DNA of 64,000 nucleotides. Origin: an uncultured cyanobacterium. Lineage in GTDB: Bacteria > Cyanobacteriota > Cyanobacteriia > PCC-6307 > Cyanobiaceae. This document shows positions 45,083 to 54,802 of this stretch, piece after piece (position 1 is the stretch's first letter; every line of letters starts with the position of its first letter). The notes under the pieces were generated by a model, which saw nothing but the letters and a program-made list of their open reading frames with translations, ran no database searches and was not told the DNA's origin. The DNA is taken from contig CAIXBB010000046.1 in the NCBI GenBank assembly GCA_903917565.1, positions 46,472-110,471 of the forward strand. Reading direction: 5' to 3'. The translations under genes and the position numbers were made by a program.

Positions 45083-46077
45083 GCGCCGCCCTGCTCGTGC
45101 TGCTCGCCTGCGGGCTGGATCGGCTGCTGGGGGACCCCCTCTGGTGGCCGCACCCGGTCCAGGCCATGGGGTGGGCCATCGGCGTGCTGCAACGGGCTGT
45201 GGAAGCCTGGGCCGGCGACGCCCCCCGGCGCCTGCGCCTGGGCGGGGCGCTCCTCACCCTGCTGGTGGTTGCCGGCAGCGGCCTGGCGGGCTGGGGGATC
45301 GAGGCCATCGCCAGGCGCAGCCCGCTGGTGGGCACCCCCCTGCTGGTGCTGGGCCTGGCCAGCGCCCTGGCGGGGGGCAGTCTGGCCAGGGCGGTGCAGG
45401 CCGTGCTGGAGGCCCTCCCCGACCTACCCATGGCCAGGGCGCGCCTGGCCCGGATCGTGGGCCGCGAGGTGAGCCAGCTGCCGGAAGCGGAAATCCTGCG
45501 GGCCGCCGCTGAAACCGCCGCCGAAAACGCCGTCGACGGTCTGTTCGCCCCGCTCTTCTGGATGCTGGTCGGGGCGGCGCTGATGCAGCTGGGGCCACCA
45601 CTGCCGGGCCCCCTCGCCCTGGCCTGGGGCTTCAAGGCGGCCAGCACCCTTGACTCGATGCTGGGCTACCACCACGGCCGCCTGCGCTGGCTGGGCACCG
45701 CCGGCGCCCGCCTCGACGATCTGCTCACCTGGCTCCCCACCCGGCTGGTGGCCCTCAGCCTGCCCCTGGCGGCGGGGCGGCCCCGGCAGACCTGCCGGTG
45801 GTGGCGGGCGGCCCTGCGGGACGGCGCCCCCGACCCTTCCCCCAATGCGGGGGTGTCGGAAGCGGCCTTCGCCCACGCCGCCGGCGTGCGCCTGGGCGGC
45901 GCCAACACCTATGCCGATGGCGTTCGCCTCAAGCCGATCCTGGCGGCCGCTGGCCGAAGCGCCGATCGGGAAGGCGTTGAGCGGATCCTGGGCCTGGGCG
46001 ATCGGCTCGAGCTGCTCTGGCTGCTGCTGGCGCTACCGGTCCTGATGGTGCTCAACGCAGGAGGAGTGCTTCAGTAG
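45079..46077 (+). CDS. cobD: Adenosylcobinamide-phosphate synthase CobD/CbiB
   Basis: Membrane enzyme of cobalamin (pseudocobalamin) synthesis that attaches the aminopropanol or ethanolamine arm to cobyric acid. 332 residues from GTG 45079. LDRLLGDPLWWPHPVQAMG (family N-terminus), REVSQLPEAEILRAAAETAAENAVDG, KAASTLDSMLGY, and PNAGVSEAAFAHAAGVRLGG are diagnostic. Several membrane helices. No cobalamin riboswitch is visible nearby. Its stop overlaps the convergent sugar transferase end by 7 bases. Confidence 0.93.
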   Translation: MSAALLVLLACGLDRLLGDPLWWPHPVQAMGWAIGVLQRAVEAWAGDAPRRLRLGGALLTLLVVAGSGLAGWGIEAIARRSPLVGTPLLVLGLASALAGGSLARAVQAVLEALPDLPMARARLARIVGREVSQLPEAEILRAAAETAAENAVDGLFAPLFWMLVGAALMQLGPPLPGPLALAWGFKAASTLDSMLGYHHGRLRWLGTAGARLDDLLTWLPTRLVALSLPLAAGRPRQTCRWWRAALRDGAPDPSPNAGVSEAAFAHAAGVRLGGANTYADGVRLKPILAAAGRSADREGVERILGLGDRLELLWLLLALPVLMVLNAGGVLQ

Positions 46078-46787
46078 GCGCCGCGATCGCGGGGATCCAG
46101 CATCACGCTGATCGTGCGCACAATGATCCGCAGGTCCATCAGCAGATTGCGGCGGCGGGCGTAGCGCACATCCAGCCGCACCCGTTCCGGGTAGCTGAGG
46201 TTGTTGCGGCCGGACACCTGCCACAGACCCGTCAGACCGGGGCGGACGGCGAGCACCTCGTCCATGCGGTCGCCGTAGCGGATCAGCTCGCTTGTGACGA
46301 TGGGACGGGGACCCACCACACTCATCTCGCCCCGAAGCACATTGAGGAACTGGGGCAACTCATCGAGACTGGAACGCCGCAGGAACTTGCCCAGACGGGT
46401 GATGCGGGGATCGTTCTTGAGCTTGAAATCGTTGCGGAACTCTTCGTCGAGATCGGGAGATTCCGCCAGCAGCTTGGAGAGCAACCGATCCGCATCCCGG
46501 CGCATGGTGCGGAACTTGATGCAACCGAAACTGCGGTAATCACGGCCCACCCGTTGCTGCACATAGAACACCGGCCCCCTGGAGGTGACCTTCACCAGCA
46601 GGGCCAGGGTGAGCAGCACCGGAGCTCCGAGGGTCAGCACCGTGAGGGAAAAGAGGATGTCACCACTTCGCTTGACGACCCGATCCCGCTTGGACTGGAA
46701 GGCAATCAGCTCTTCAGCGGTGAACACCTGCGCCGGAGACGTCACAAGCTGTCGCGTGGCGTAGGGGGTCCCGATGGAAGAGAGCAT
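46071..46787 (-). CDS. Undecaprenyl-phosphate sugar-1-phosphate transferase
   Basis: 238 residues, bacterial sugar transferase family (initiating glycosyl-1-phosphate transferase). One N-terminal helix (ILFSLTVLTLGAPVLLTLALL), then FYVQQRVGRDYRSFGCIKFRTM, LRRSSLDELPQFLNVLRGEMSVVGPRP and VRPGLTGLWQVSGRN, all conserved in the catalytic core. It starts lipid-linked assembly of an exopolysaccharide or O-antigen. The glycosyltransferase gene lies 65 bases upstream on the same strand. Confidence 0.93.
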   Translation of the reverse strand: MLSSIGTPYATRQLVTSPAQVFTAEELIAFQSKRDRVVKRSGDILFSLTVLTLGAPVLLTLALLVKVTSRGPVFYVQQRVGRDYRSFGCIKFRTMRRDADRLLSKLLAESPDLDEEFRNDFKLKNDPRITRLGKFLRRSSLDELPQFLNVLRGEMSVVGPRPIVTSELIRYGDRMDEVLAVRPGLTGLWQVSGRNNLSYPERVRLDVRYARRRNLLMDLRIIVRTISVMLDPRDRGAY

Positions 46788-46852
46788 GGGGGACTGCTTC
46801 GACAGATGAAGTTAAGGATCAGCTCGACCGGAACTCCATGGCGAAGGGCCAC

Positions 46853-48055
46853 TCAGATCAGAGGCACAGGACGGCGGAGGCGGCGACAATGCTGCTGCCA
46901 CAGCCTGTCGAGCAGGGTGTCCATGCGGCGTCTGAACACCGCCGGGGCGAAGCCCTCCGCCCAGCGCCGCTGCTCCTCCGCCGGCAGCGATCGCCACAGG
47001 CGGCCCGCCTCAAAGTGCTCCAGGGCCGCCGCCAGGCTGGCGGCGCTCTGCTGCGGGAAGAGCAGGCCGGTGGGGCCCGGCTCCCCGTCCATCAGGCAGC
47101 GCACGCTGTCGAGCACCCCGCCCTTCCCGAAGGCGATCACCGGGGCACCGGCGGCCATCGCCTCCACCGGCGCGATGCCGAAATCCTCCAGGCCCGCGTA
47201 CACATAGGCCCGCGCCCGCTCCAACCAGCCGGCGGTCTCCTGATCCGACAGGCGGCCGAGGAAGCGGACCTGTGGCCCCGCCATCGCCTCCAGCCGCCGC
47301 CGCTCAGGGCCGTCGCCGAGCACCACCAGGGGCAGACCGGTGCGGTTGAAGGCCTCCACCACCACATCCACCCGTTTGTTGGGCACCAGCCGGCAGAGGC
47401 TCACGTAGACGTCGTCCCGGGGCCGATCCCAGCGGAACCGTTCCACCGCCACGGGGGGATGCAGCACATGGGCGCCCCGGCGCCAGAAGCTGCGGATCCG
47501 GCGGGCGGTGAAGCGGGAATTGGCCACCAGGGCCTCCACCCGGGCGCTACTGACCACGTCCCACTGGCGCAGCTGGTGCAGCTGCAGCCGCACCAGGGGA
47601 CCCAGGGGGCCGCGGGCCAGGGCGGAACGGGCCAGGTAGGGGTGCATCTGATCCCAGGCATAGCGGGCCGGGGTGTGCACATAGCTGACGTGCAGCTGGT
47701 CGGGGCCGGTGATCACCCCCTTGGCCACCACATGGCTGCTGCTGATCACCAGGGGATGGCCGGACAGGTCCAGCTGCTCGATCGCCAGGGGCAGGAGCGG
47801 CAGGTACTGCTGGACGTGGCTCACCCCCCACGGCAGCCGCTGGATGAAGCTGGTCTGGACCTTCCGCCCCGACAGCCAGCTGCCGGGCCGGCCGCTCTCC
47901 CCATCCACAAGGGCGAAGAGTTCAGGCGGGGCTCCCCGCTCCGCCAGAAGCCTGTCGAGTTCGGCCACCACCTGCTCGGACCCGCCCACGGAACGGGGTG
48001 TGAACCACTCATGCACCAGGGCGACAGGGGTTGGGAAGGCCTCCATGGCAGGCAC
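46853..48055 (-). CDS. Glycosyltransferase family 4 protein
   Basis: 400 residues, GT-B fold. The N-terminal domain has [32 protein letters not shown] is a mannosyl/rhamnosyl-transferase type motif; the donor-site region holds [32 protein letters not shown] and the E-x7-E motif ([19 protein letters not shown]). Acts in cytoplasm on lipid-linked glycan, probably with the downstream initiating transferase. The donor sugar is unknown. Confidence 0.9.
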   Translation of the reverse strand: MPAMEAFPTPVALVHEWFTPRSVGGSEQVVAELDRLLAERGAPPELFALVDGESGRPGSWLSGRKVQTSFIQRLPWGVSHVQQYLPLLPLAIEQLDLSGHPLVISSSHVVAKGVITGPDQLHVSYVHTPARYAWDQMHPYLARSALARGPLGPLVRLQLHQLRQWDVVSSARVEALVANSRFTARRIRSFWRRGAHVLHPPVAVERFRWDRPRDDVYVSLCRLVPNKRVDVVVEAFNRTGLPLVVLGDGPERRRLEAMAGPQVRFLGRLSDQETAGWLERARAYVYAGLEDFGIAPVEAMAAGAPVIAFGKGGVLDSVRCLMDGEPGPTGLLFPQQSAASLAAALEHFEAGRLWRSLPAEEQRRWAEGFAPAVFRRRMDTLLDRLWQQHCRRLRRPVPLI

Positions 48056-48154
48056 CGTAAGGCGCCACTATCACGAAAACTCTCAGCCGATTGCCCTTGC
48101 GGAATTCCCTGCCGATGCTGAGGCGACGACTGGGATGGCGAGAGCCGGGACACG

Positions 48155-48397
48155 ATGGCGATCCGCGAGCTCCTCGAAGACGCCCTGCTGGAGCCCTCCA
48201 TCGGCGAGACCGCCTGTTTCCGGTGGCATGCCACCCCGGTGGGCATTGCGGCGCTCTGGTGCGATGGCAAGCCGCCCCCGGCTCCGCCTTTCGATGTGGC
48301 GCTCAGGGAGGGGCTGCAGGTGGGCCTGGACCTGAGCCGGGAGGAACGGGAGTTTCACCAGGTGAAATCGGGCCTGGTGCTGCTGTTCCATTCCTGA
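48155..48397 (+). CDS. Small hypothetical protein
   Basis: 80 residues from ATG 48155; not recognised. No signal or membrane segment. It contains RELLEDALLEPSIGETACFRW and ALREGLQVGLDLSREERE, a mixed helical pattern. It is flanked by the divergent glycosyltransferase and a convergent tRNA-Ser gene, with no operon partner. Coding is supported by GC-rich third positions only. Confidence 0.5.
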   Translation: MAIRELLEDALLEPSIGETACFRWHATPVGIAALWCDGKPPPAPPFDVALREGLQVGLDLSREEREFHQVKSGLVLLFHS

Positions 48398-48489
48398 CGA
48401 TCACAACCCCAACGATCCGCCGGAAGGCTGGGCCAGACGTTCAGCCCGTTTGATCGCTGATCCCAACCTGATAGGGCTTCGGAATGGAA

Positions 48490-48574
48490 CGGAGAGGGTG
48501 GGATTCGAACCCACGGAAGGTTTCCCTTCAAACGATTTCGAGTCGTTCGCTTTCGACCACTCAGCCACCTCTCC
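48490..48574 (-). tRNA. tRNA-Ser (anticodon CGA)
   Basis: On the minus strand: acceptor GGAGAGG/CCTCTCC with G discriminator (typical for serine), D-arm GGCTGAGTGGTCGAAAGC, anticodon stem AACGA/TCGTT around CTCGAAA (anticodon CGA), a class II variable arm GAAGGGAAACCTTC, and T-loop GTTCGAATC. 85 nt. Confidence 0.96.
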
Positions 48575-48637
48575 ACAGCTTGATCACACGAGCGCATCGC
48601 CGAAGCGGCGCGTTCCATACTTCAAGCCGTTTCCATC

Positions 48638-50626
48638 CTACGGAGCGGTCAACGCGCCGCTGGCCCCACTGGCCCGCCACCCGGATGGCAGGGGAGTGCC
48701 TGCCGGCCACGGTCCGCTCAACCAGACCTGCCGTGGTCGCTGGACCAGCAGGGCTTGATGCTCGGCAGGCCGGGGCCGAAACCCCACCCACACAGACTCC
48801 GCGGCAGTCTCTGTGGCACCGGTCTGATGGCCCGATCGCCAGCTCGCCAGAGACTGCCGATCGGGCAGCAACAGCCAACGCTGTCGGCCCAGCTGCAGGC
48901 GCAGCGCGTGGCTGTCCATGGCCAGGGCCTCCACCGCCAGCCCCCGGCTCACCAGCCGCTGCCCGGCCGCCAGGGGAGCCGCGCCCTCGCCGTAGGCCAC
49001 CACCCGGCCGGCCTGGCGTTCCCAGCAGGCCGGATCGACACCCGCCACCGGATCCAGCAGCAGGGCCCAGTCGAAGCGGGCCACCCCGAGCCCCTGGGCC
49101 AGCTGGCCGGCCTGGCGGCAGCTGAAGCCATCGGCTCGGGTGCTGACCAGGCCGGCGCGGCCGCGGTGCCGGGCCAGCAACAGGTCGCGGGCGGGACCAC
49201 CCTCCCCCTGGTGCACCAGCAGCAACTGGTCGCCGCCCAGCAGCACCAGATGCAGCACCAGCACCCCCAGGCCCAGGCCGGCCGCCAGGAGCCGCCGGCC
49301 CCGACCGATCCCGGGCAGCACCAGACCCAGCAGGGCGAGCGTGAACAGCAGCACCAGCAGGGGCAGGGGCCGGCCGCTCTGCCACTGGGCCAGCGGAAGG
49401 CCGGCGACGGCGTGGGCGAGCTGGAGCAGCAGCATCGCCAGCCAGCCGAGGGGCACCAACAGGGGCGCCAGCAGGGCCGGCACCAGCACCGCCACCACCG
49501 CCAGGCCCATCGCCCCGAGGGTCAGTGGCGTGAGCAGGGGAGCCGCCAGCAGGTTGGCCGGCACGGCGTAGAGGGGCACGACGCCGAAGTGGAGCAACTG
49601 CAGCGGCAGGGTCCAGAGGCTGGCCGCCACCGGCACCGCCAGGGCGGACGCCAGCCAGCCCACCCACCTGGGGGCGGTGCTCGAGGCACCACCACCAGGA
49701 ATCCGCTCAGCCAGGGCCTGCTCCAGGGGCCTGGCCGTCAGCACCAGTCCCGCGGTGGCGGCGGCGCTCAGCTGGAAGCCCACGTCGTGGAGCCAGGCCG
49801 GCCGCAGCAGCAGCATGCCCGCCAGGCTCAGGCCAAGGAGCCCCAGGGGGCGGGCCCGCCGGCCGCTCTCAAGCAGCACCAGGGCGATGGCCCCCATCAG
49901 CACCGCCCGCACCACCGAGGGCTGGGCCCCGGCCAGCAGCAGGAACAGGGCAATGGCGCCGCCGCCCAGGCCCAGACGCGCCCAGCGGCCGAGGTCCCTG
50001 CCGATGGCCAGCACCGCTCCCAGCAGGACGCTGAGATGGAATCCCGAGGCCGCCAGGGCGTGGGAGAGGCCAGCAACGCGGAAATCGGCACGCAGTTCTG
50101 CCGGCAGGGGCACCACGGCACTGCCCAGCACAAGGGCCGCCAGGAGCCCACCCCGCTCCGGGCCCGCCGCGGCCACGAAGCGGGCGGCGATGCTGCGGCG
50201 AAGATCGGCGATCGGGGTGGCGGGCCGGCGGAGCACCTCCAGACGCTCCACCGACAGGGGGGTCCAGCTGCCCTGGCGGGCCAGGCGCTCGGCCGGACCG
50301 GCCAGCAGAGGGTGGGGCGCCGGCCGGGGGCGCCGCAGCATCCCCGCCACCCGCACGCTCCAACCCTCGCGCAGGGACGGACAGGTGGGGAAGCCCAGCT
50401 CACTGCGGCCCCCTGCCGTCTGCAGCAGCACCCGACAGGGACCGGACTGGCCAGCGATGGCCACCGGATCACTCAGCAGCCGACCCTGCAGGATCACCTG
50501 CTGGGGCCCGTCCGCACCGGCGAGCAACCGCAGCGGATCCCCTGCGGCGGGCTGGAGCGGCCGCAGCTGGGCCTGCACCAGCACCAGGAGCAACAGCAGC
50601 AGCGGCAGCAGGGGAGAGCGATGCAT
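48638..50626 (-). CDS. comEC: ComEC/Rec2 DNA uptake channel
   Basis: Competence membrane protein that carries single-stranded DNA into the cytoplasm. 662 residues. An N-terminal OB-like DUF4131 part (VILQGRLLSDPV) is followed by about nine helices of the Competence domain, with GLSHALAASGFHLSVLLG and LLLAGAQPSVVRAVLMG. The C-terminal region aligns with the usual metallo-beta-lactamase domain in position, but no HxHxDH metal motif is visible, so nuclease activity is not expected. Signal-like N-terminus. Upstream of it, 50627-50811 holds no clear gene. Confidence 0.92.
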   Translation of the reverse strand: MHRSPLLPLLLLLLVLVQAQLRPLQPAAGDPLRLLAGADGPQQVILQGRLLSDPVAIAGQSGPCRVLLQTAGGRSELGFPTCPSLREGWSVRVAGMLRRPRPAPHPLLAGPAERLARQGSWTPLSVERLEVLRRPATPIADLRRSIAARFVAAAGPERGGLLAALVLGSAVVPLPAELRADFRVAGLSHALAASGFHLSVLLGAVLAIGRDLGRWARLGLGGGAIALFLLLAGAQPSVVRAVLMGAIALVLLESGRRARPLGLLGLSLAGMLLLRPAWLHDVGFQLSAAATAGLVLTARPLEQALAERIPGGGASSTAPRWVGWLASALAVPVAASLWTLPLQLLHFGVVPLYAVPANLLAAPLLTPLTLGAMGLAVVAVLVPALLAPLLVPLGWLAMLLLQLAHAVAGLPLAQWQSGRPLPLLVLLFTLALLGLVLPGIGRGRRLLAAGLGLGVLVLHLVLLGGDQLLLVHQGEGGPARDLLLARHRGRAGLVSTRADGFSCRQAGQLAQGLGVARFDWALLLDPVAGVDPACWERQAGRVVAYGEGAAPLAAGQRLVSRGLAVEALAMDSHALRLQLGRQRWLLLPDRQSLASWRSGHQTGATETAAESVWVGFRPRPAEHQALLVQRPRQVWLSGPWPAGTPLPSGWRASGASGALTAP

Positions 50627-50811
50627 GCTCCAGGGTTCCCGCCGGCCGCCGGGACCCCAGCGATCGCGACGTGATGGAGCGGGTGCTGGTGCTGGCGAAA
50701 ACCTCTACAGGATGGTCAGCCCGGTGGGCGGGCGTGTGACAGGCAGCACCAGGTGGAACGCTTCTGGCAGGCCTCCCTGATCGATGGCCACAACAACGGC
50801 GAACGCAGCGC

Positions 50812-51699
50812 CTATGGGCGCGCTCCGGTCAGCTCCCGCTGCTGCCATCGCAGAAACAGGCTGGAGACGATCACCGTGATCAGTACATAGGACAGGATCC
50901 CGGGAACCAGATCAGGCATGGCCTTGCCGTAGGTCAGGGCCAGCTGGGCCGCCAGTCCCGTGTTCCGCATCCCCGTCACCAGGGCCACGGTGCGTCGCTC
51001 GCGTGGATCCGCTCCCGCCAGGACGTAGCCGATCGCCAGGCTGAGCGCGCTGAGGCCGGCCATGCCGGCCAGGGCCACCAGGTTCTGCTGCAGGAAGGGG
51101 AGCAGCTGCTTGCTGCTCAGCGCCAGCAGCGCCACCATCATCAGCAGCAGCAGCGCGGTGGCCAGGGTGCCGAGGGCGTGGCTGCAGCGCTGGGCCAGCT
51201 GCTGCTGCCATTGCCCCAGCAGCACGCCGGCGATCACCGGCAGCACCTGCACCTTCAGCACCTGGCCCGCCACCTGGGCAGGACTGATCCCCCATCCAAC
51301 CGCCGGCCATCCGAGCTGGCTGGCGCCGGCACGGAACACGATCTCCATCACCGGGATGGTGACGATGGCCAGCAACGCGGCGGCGATCTGCAGCCGCGCC
51401 GCCAGCTCGGCCGTGCCGCCACTGCTGCGCACCCGGAACAGGATCAGGGGAGCACTGGGACACGCCAGCATCAGGGCCATGGCCACCCAGGCCGGCCGAC
51501 TCAGCAGGCCACTGAAGGGCAGCAGCACCAGCGCCAGGCCGGCCAGGGGCACCAGAACGCAGGTGCCGAGCATCACGCGCCAGAGAAAGGCGGGGCGATC
51601 CCTGAGCAGCATGAACGGGTACTGCTTCAGCCCCAGACCGAGGCTGAACATCAGGGTGACGATCGTGGCCGGGACCAGAAAGGCAGCGACGTGGGGCAT
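50812..51699 (-). CDS. Bile acid:sodium symporter family (BASS) transporter
   Basis: 295 residues from ATG 51699, about 9-10 hydrophobic helices. The family's conserved regions are visible: FSLGLGLKQYPF near the N-terminus, LMLACPSAPLILF (crossover), and RERRTVALVTGMRNTGLAAQLA, the second Na-site motif. In cyanobacteria and plastids such proteins move pyruvate, 2-keto acids or bicarbonate; substrate here is unknown. A longer upstream frame reads out of family. Low GC patches are absent. Confidence 0.85.
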   Translation of the reverse strand: MPHVAAFLVPATIVTLMFSLGLGLKQYPFMLLRDRPAFLWRVMLGTCVLVPLAGLALVLLPFSGLLSRPAWVAMALMLACPSAPLILFRVRSSGGTAELAARLQIAAALLAIVTIPVMEIVFRAGASQLGWPAVGWGISPAQVAGQVLKVQVLPVIAGVLLGQWQQQLAQRCSHALGTLATALLLLMMVALLALSSKQLLPFLQQNLVALAGMAGLSALSLAIGYVLAGADPRERRTVALVTGMRNTGLAAQLALTYGKAMPDLVPGILSYVLITVIVSSLFLRWQQRELTGARP

Positions 51700-51927
51700 G
51701 GAAGTCAACCAAGAGGGGAACCCATCACCAGCAACGCCAAGGCGAAGACATCGATGATCGTGAGTGCCATCGAAGCGTGCGGTGCCCGGTCCCTTTGGTG
51801 TCCCTGCTCGGTGGGGATTCATGAACGCGGGCACGGCTGCGCACCATTCCCAGAGCCCCATCGGCGATCATCCCCGCACCAGCCTCCGGCCCTGAGCATC
51901 CTGCCCCCCATCCCCCTCACCCACCCC

Positions 51928-52845
51928 ATGAACAACCGCCCGCGCCGTCTGGTCCCCGTCCTGGCCGGCCTGGCCCTGGGGCTTCCCCCGCTGTGGCCGG
52001 CGGCGGGCCTGGCCGACCCGGGGCCGGGCCCCTTCCCTGCCGTCAATCCCTGGAGCGGCACCTTCGAGCTCTATGGCTTCGCGCCGCTGCGCACCACCGG
52101 CACCACCACAATCCGGGGCCTGGAGGCCGAGGTGGACCAGGACCTGGGGGAAATTCTCGACGTGCTGCGGTTCGCCGCTTCCGCCCGCGGCAGCATCGAA
52201 AAGGACCGGGTGGGCCTGCAGACGGACCTCTGGTACACCAGCCTGGGCGACTCGGCGGGGCGCCTGGTCGGTCCCCGGCAGCTGTTCACTACGACGGCCG
52301 ATGTGGGCCAGACCCTGGGGATCTACGACTTCGCCCTCCGTTACCGGTTCGGCGAGCGGGAATCGGCCCTCGGCAAACCCGGGACCTACTCGGTGATCCC
52401 CTATGCCGGGATCAGGCTGATCGATGGCAGCCTGAGTCTTGCCGCCACCCTTGATGGCCCCTTCGGACGCACCCTGCTGGAGCCCACCCGCAACTTTCAG
52501 CGGACCTGGGTGCAGCCCCTGGTGGGCACCCAGGCCACCGTGTTCCTCTCCCCGCGCCTGCGGGCCTTCGCCCGCGGCGATATCGGTGGCTTCGGTCTGG
52601 GCGGCCAGCGGGACCTCAGCGGCAATGCCCAGGTGGGCCTGGGCTATGCGATCGGGGACAACACGGATCTGAACCTTTCCTGGCGCTACATGGGCCTGAA
52701 CTGGAACAACGGGGACCAGCAGGCCAACGGCTTTTCCGTCAACATGAACGGCATCGAGGTGGGCGTGAAGTTCTTCTTCGGTGGTGCGCCCAGGGGCCCA
52801 GCGGTTGCGGCGACACCGGATACCGCCCCCTTGGTGGCGCCCTGA
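51928..52845 (+). CDS. Outer-membrane beta-barrel protein, hypothetical
   Basis: 305 residues from ATG 51928. A signal peptide (VLAGLALGLPPLWPAAGLA) precedes alternating amphipathic strands (YGFAPLRTTGTTTIRG, YDFALRYRFGERES, SYSVIPYAGIRL-like, LNLSWRYMGLNW) ending in aromatic GVEVGVKFFFGG, consistent with an OmpA/OmpW-like barrel. A short Ala/Pro tail follows. Function not recognised; some relatives appear as porin-like or PEP-barrel proteins. Its neighbours suggest no pathway. Confidence 0.78.
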   Translation: MNNRPRRLVPVLAGLALGLPPLWPAAGLADPGPGPFPAVNPWSGTFELYGFAPLRTTGTTTIRGLEAEVDQDLGEILDVLRFAASARGSIEKDRVGLQTDLWYTSLGDSAGRLVGPRQLFTTTADVGQTLGIYDFALRYRFGERESALGKPGTYSVIPYAGIRLIDGSLSLAATLDGPFGRTLLEPTRNFQRTWVQPLVGTQATVFLSPRLRAFARGDIGGFGLGGQRDLSGNAQVGLGYAIGDNTDLNLSWRYMGLNWNNGDQQANGFSVNMNGIEVGVKFFFGGAPRGPAVAATPDTAPLVAP

Positions 52846-52864
52846 CCCAGGCAGGAGCGACAGC

Positions 52865-53047
52865 TCAGAAATTCGGCAGTTTGAGCATCAGCTCGCAGAG
52901 CTGGGGGCTGGGCAGCTGCTGACCCAGCAGGGGGGCCACCAGGGCGGCGAGCGGCCGCAACCGGCAGGGCCAGATGGCCCGCTCGGTGAGACGGCCGGCC
53001 TGGAAGGCGCCAGCCACCAGCACCACCACCAGCAGGGTGCGCTTCAC
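52865..53047 (-). CDS. Small hypothetical protein coupled to glyQ
   Basis: 60 residues from GTG 53047. A GTGA overlap with the glyQ stop indicates translational coupling and supports its reality. The N-terminus is hydrophobic ([18 protein letters not shown]), a short anchor or signal; two cysteines follow ([14 protein letters not shown]). Convergent with the outer-membrane protein gene, 19 bases apart. No family recognised. Confidence 0.65.
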   Translation of the reverse strand: MKRTLLVVVLVAGAFQAGRLTERAIWPCRLRPLAALVAPLLGQQLPSPQLCELMLKLPNF

Positions 53048-53922
53048 GCCGACGGTGCCGTCAGCAGGGGAAAGCCGAGGGCACGGCGCTCCTCGAGCCA
53101 GGCCTCCGCCACCTGCCGCGCCAGATGGCGGATGCGCCCGATCGTGGCGGTGCGCTCCGTCACCGAGATCACGCCGCGGGCCTCGAGCAGGTTGAAGGTG
53201 TGGCTGCACTTGAGCACGTGGTCGAGGGCCGGGGCCGGCAGCCCGGCCGCCACCAGATCGGCAGCCTCGGCTTCGTGCAGGGCGAACAGCTGCAGCAGGC
53301 GTTCGGGATTGGAGGCCTCGAAGTTGTAGGTGCACTGCCCCTTCTCGAAGGGCAGCCAGATGTCGCCGTAGCTGCGCTCATCGTTCCAGCGCAGATCCCA
53401 GATGCTCTCCACGTCCTGGAGGTACATCGCCAGCCGCTCCAGGCCGTAGGTGATCTCGATCGACACCGGCCGGCAGTCGATCCCCCCGCACTGCTGGAAG
53501 TAGGTGAACTGGGTCACCTCCATGCCGTCGAGCCAGACCTCCCAGCCCACGCCCCAGGCCCCCAGGGTGGGGGACTCCCAGTTGTCTTCGACGAAGCGGA
53601 TGTCATGGTCGGCAGCGTCGATGCCCAGGGCCTCGAGCGAGGCCAGGTAGGTCTCCTGGATGCCGTCGGGCGAGGGCTTGATCAGCACCTGGTACTGGAA
53701 ATAATGCTGGGCCCGGTTGGGGTTGTCGCCGTAGCGGCCGTCGGTGGGGCGCCGGCAGGGTTCGGGGTAGGCCACCGACCAGGGCTCCGGGCCGATCGCC
53801 CGCAGCACGGTGTGGGGGCTCATGGTGCCGGCGCCCTTCTCGGTGTCGTAGGGCTGCAGGATCAGGCAGCCCTGGTCGGCCCAGAACCGGTTGAGGCTGG
53901 CGATGATGTCCTGGAAAAGCAT
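53044..53922 (-). CDS. glyQ: Glycine--tRNA ligase alpha subunit
   Basis: Catalytic alpha subunit of the bacterial alpha2beta2 glycyl-tRNA synthetase. 292 residues from ATG 53922 ([19 protein letters not shown]). Conserved [57 protein letters not shown] and LERLAMYLQ. glyS (beta) is not adjacent, as is common in cyanobacteria. Followed by a coupled 60-residue gene. Confidence 0.97.
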   Translation of the reverse strand: MLFQDIIASLNRFWADQGCLILQPYDTEKGAGTMSPHTVLRAIGPEPWSVAYPEPCRRPTDGRYGDNPNRAQHYFQYQVLIKPSPDGIQETYLASLEALGIDAADHDIRFVEDNWESPTLGAWGVGWEVWLDGMEVTQFTYFQQCGGIDCRPVSIEITYGLERLAMYLQDVESIWDLRWNDERSYGDIWLPFEKGQCTYNFEASNPERLLQLFALHEAEAADLVAAGLPAPALDHVLKCSHTFNLLEARGVISVTERTATIGRIRHLARQVAEAWLEERRALGFPLLTAPSA

Positions 53923-53974
53923 GGTGCGCCGGTCGGGCTCTGGCCAGGACGGCAGGAAGGGTGGCACGATGCTG

Positions 53975-54002
53975 CCAGACCGATGCTCCCAGACCGGTGC
54001 TC
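53975..54002 (+). repeat. 14-bp tandem duplication upstream of glyQ
   Basis: CCAGACCGATGCTC (53975-53988) is followed directly by CCAGACCGGTGCTC (53989-54002), one mismatch. It sits in the 115-base gap between menG and glyQ, on the upstream side of the leftward glyQ gene, and might affect its promoter or 5' UTR. Confidence 0.75.
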
Positions 54003-54037
54003 CCGGATCCCTGCAGCCAGTGGATCAAGCCGCTGGA

Positions 54038-54739
54038 TCAGGCCAGCAGTTGGAGCAGCCCCATCAGGCCGCCGGCCAGGGGCCGGTGCCGTGCCACCGA
54101 GAAGCCGGCAACCCGTGCCAGTTCCTCCTGGACTCCGGCGGTGGGGAAGCGGGCCAGGCTCTCCTCCAGATAGGCGTACTGCTCGGGCAACCCCACGGCA
54201 CGGGCGGCCGGCACCACCAGATGGCGCAGGTAGAAACGCTGGAAGGCCGCCTCGGCCGACGCCGCATCGGGCCGGTTGAAATCCAGTACCACCGCCCGCC
54301 TGCCCGGCCGCAGCAGGCGCCGCAGCTCCACCAGGCCGGCGGCGGGATCGGCCAGGTTGCGCAGGCCGTAGGCCATCACCGCCCCATCGGCCCAACCATC
54401 GGCCAGGCCGGTGGCCAGGGCGTCGGCCTGCTGCCACTGCAGGGGCAGCCAAGGCTGCCGCGCCGAGCGGCGGCGGGCGATCGCCAGTGGCGCGGCGGCC
54501 GCATCCAGGCCCAGCACCAGGCCGCCGGGTCGGACGCGGGGGGCCAGCACCAGGGCCAGGTCACCGGTGCCGCAGCAGAGATCCAGCAGGCGCTGGCCGG
54601 GGCGGGGGCGTAACCAGAGGAGCGCCTGCCGCTTCCAGAGGCGATGCAGCCCCAGGCTGAGCAGATCGTTCAGCTGGTCGTAGCGGGGGGCGATGGCGTC
54701 GAACAGATCGCTGATCTGCCGGGGATCAACGGTGGCCAA
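54038..54739 (-). CDS. menG: Demethylmenaquinone/phylloquinone methyltransferase (MenG/UbiE)
   Basis: SAM methyltransferase for the last step of phylloquinone synthesis, needed for photosystem I in cyanobacteria. 233 residues. FDAIAPRYDQLNDLLSLGLHRLWK (family N-terminal signature), LLDLCCGTGDLALVLA (motif I), VMAYGLRNLADPAAGL and GGLMGLLQLLA at the end. Close to glyQ on the same strand. Confidence 0.95.
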   Translation of the reverse strand: MATVDPRQISDLFDAIAPRYDQLNDLLSLGLHRLWKRQALLWLRPRPGQRLLDLCCGTGDLALVLAPRVRPGGLVLGLDAAAAPLAIARRRSARQPWLPLQWQQADALATGLADGWADGAVMAYGLRNLADPAAGLVELRRLLRPGRRAVVLDFNRPDAASAEAAFQRFYLRHLVVPAARAVGLPEQYAYLEESLARFPTAGVQEELARVAGFSVARHRPLAGGLMGLLQLLA

Positions 54740-54802
54740 GACAGGGGAGCGGGACGGATCGGCTGGGGAGAGGCGGCGGGGAAGAGCCGGAAGGGTCGGG
54801 CT

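Noticed and set aside
45000..46080. Looked for a cobalamin riboswitch near cobD
   Set aside because: cobD is overlapped by the upstream gene and no B12-box-like sequence is visible.
48755..50674. Long plus-strand frame opposite comEC, rich in Q/H/P
   Set aside because: Composition is that of a mirrored hydrophobic protein; ComEC motifs are unmistakable on the minus strand.
50627..50811. Short plus-strand stretches (for example from GTG near 50755) that might be a gene remnant
   Set aside because: No recognisable family and too short; nothing supports a pseudogene call.
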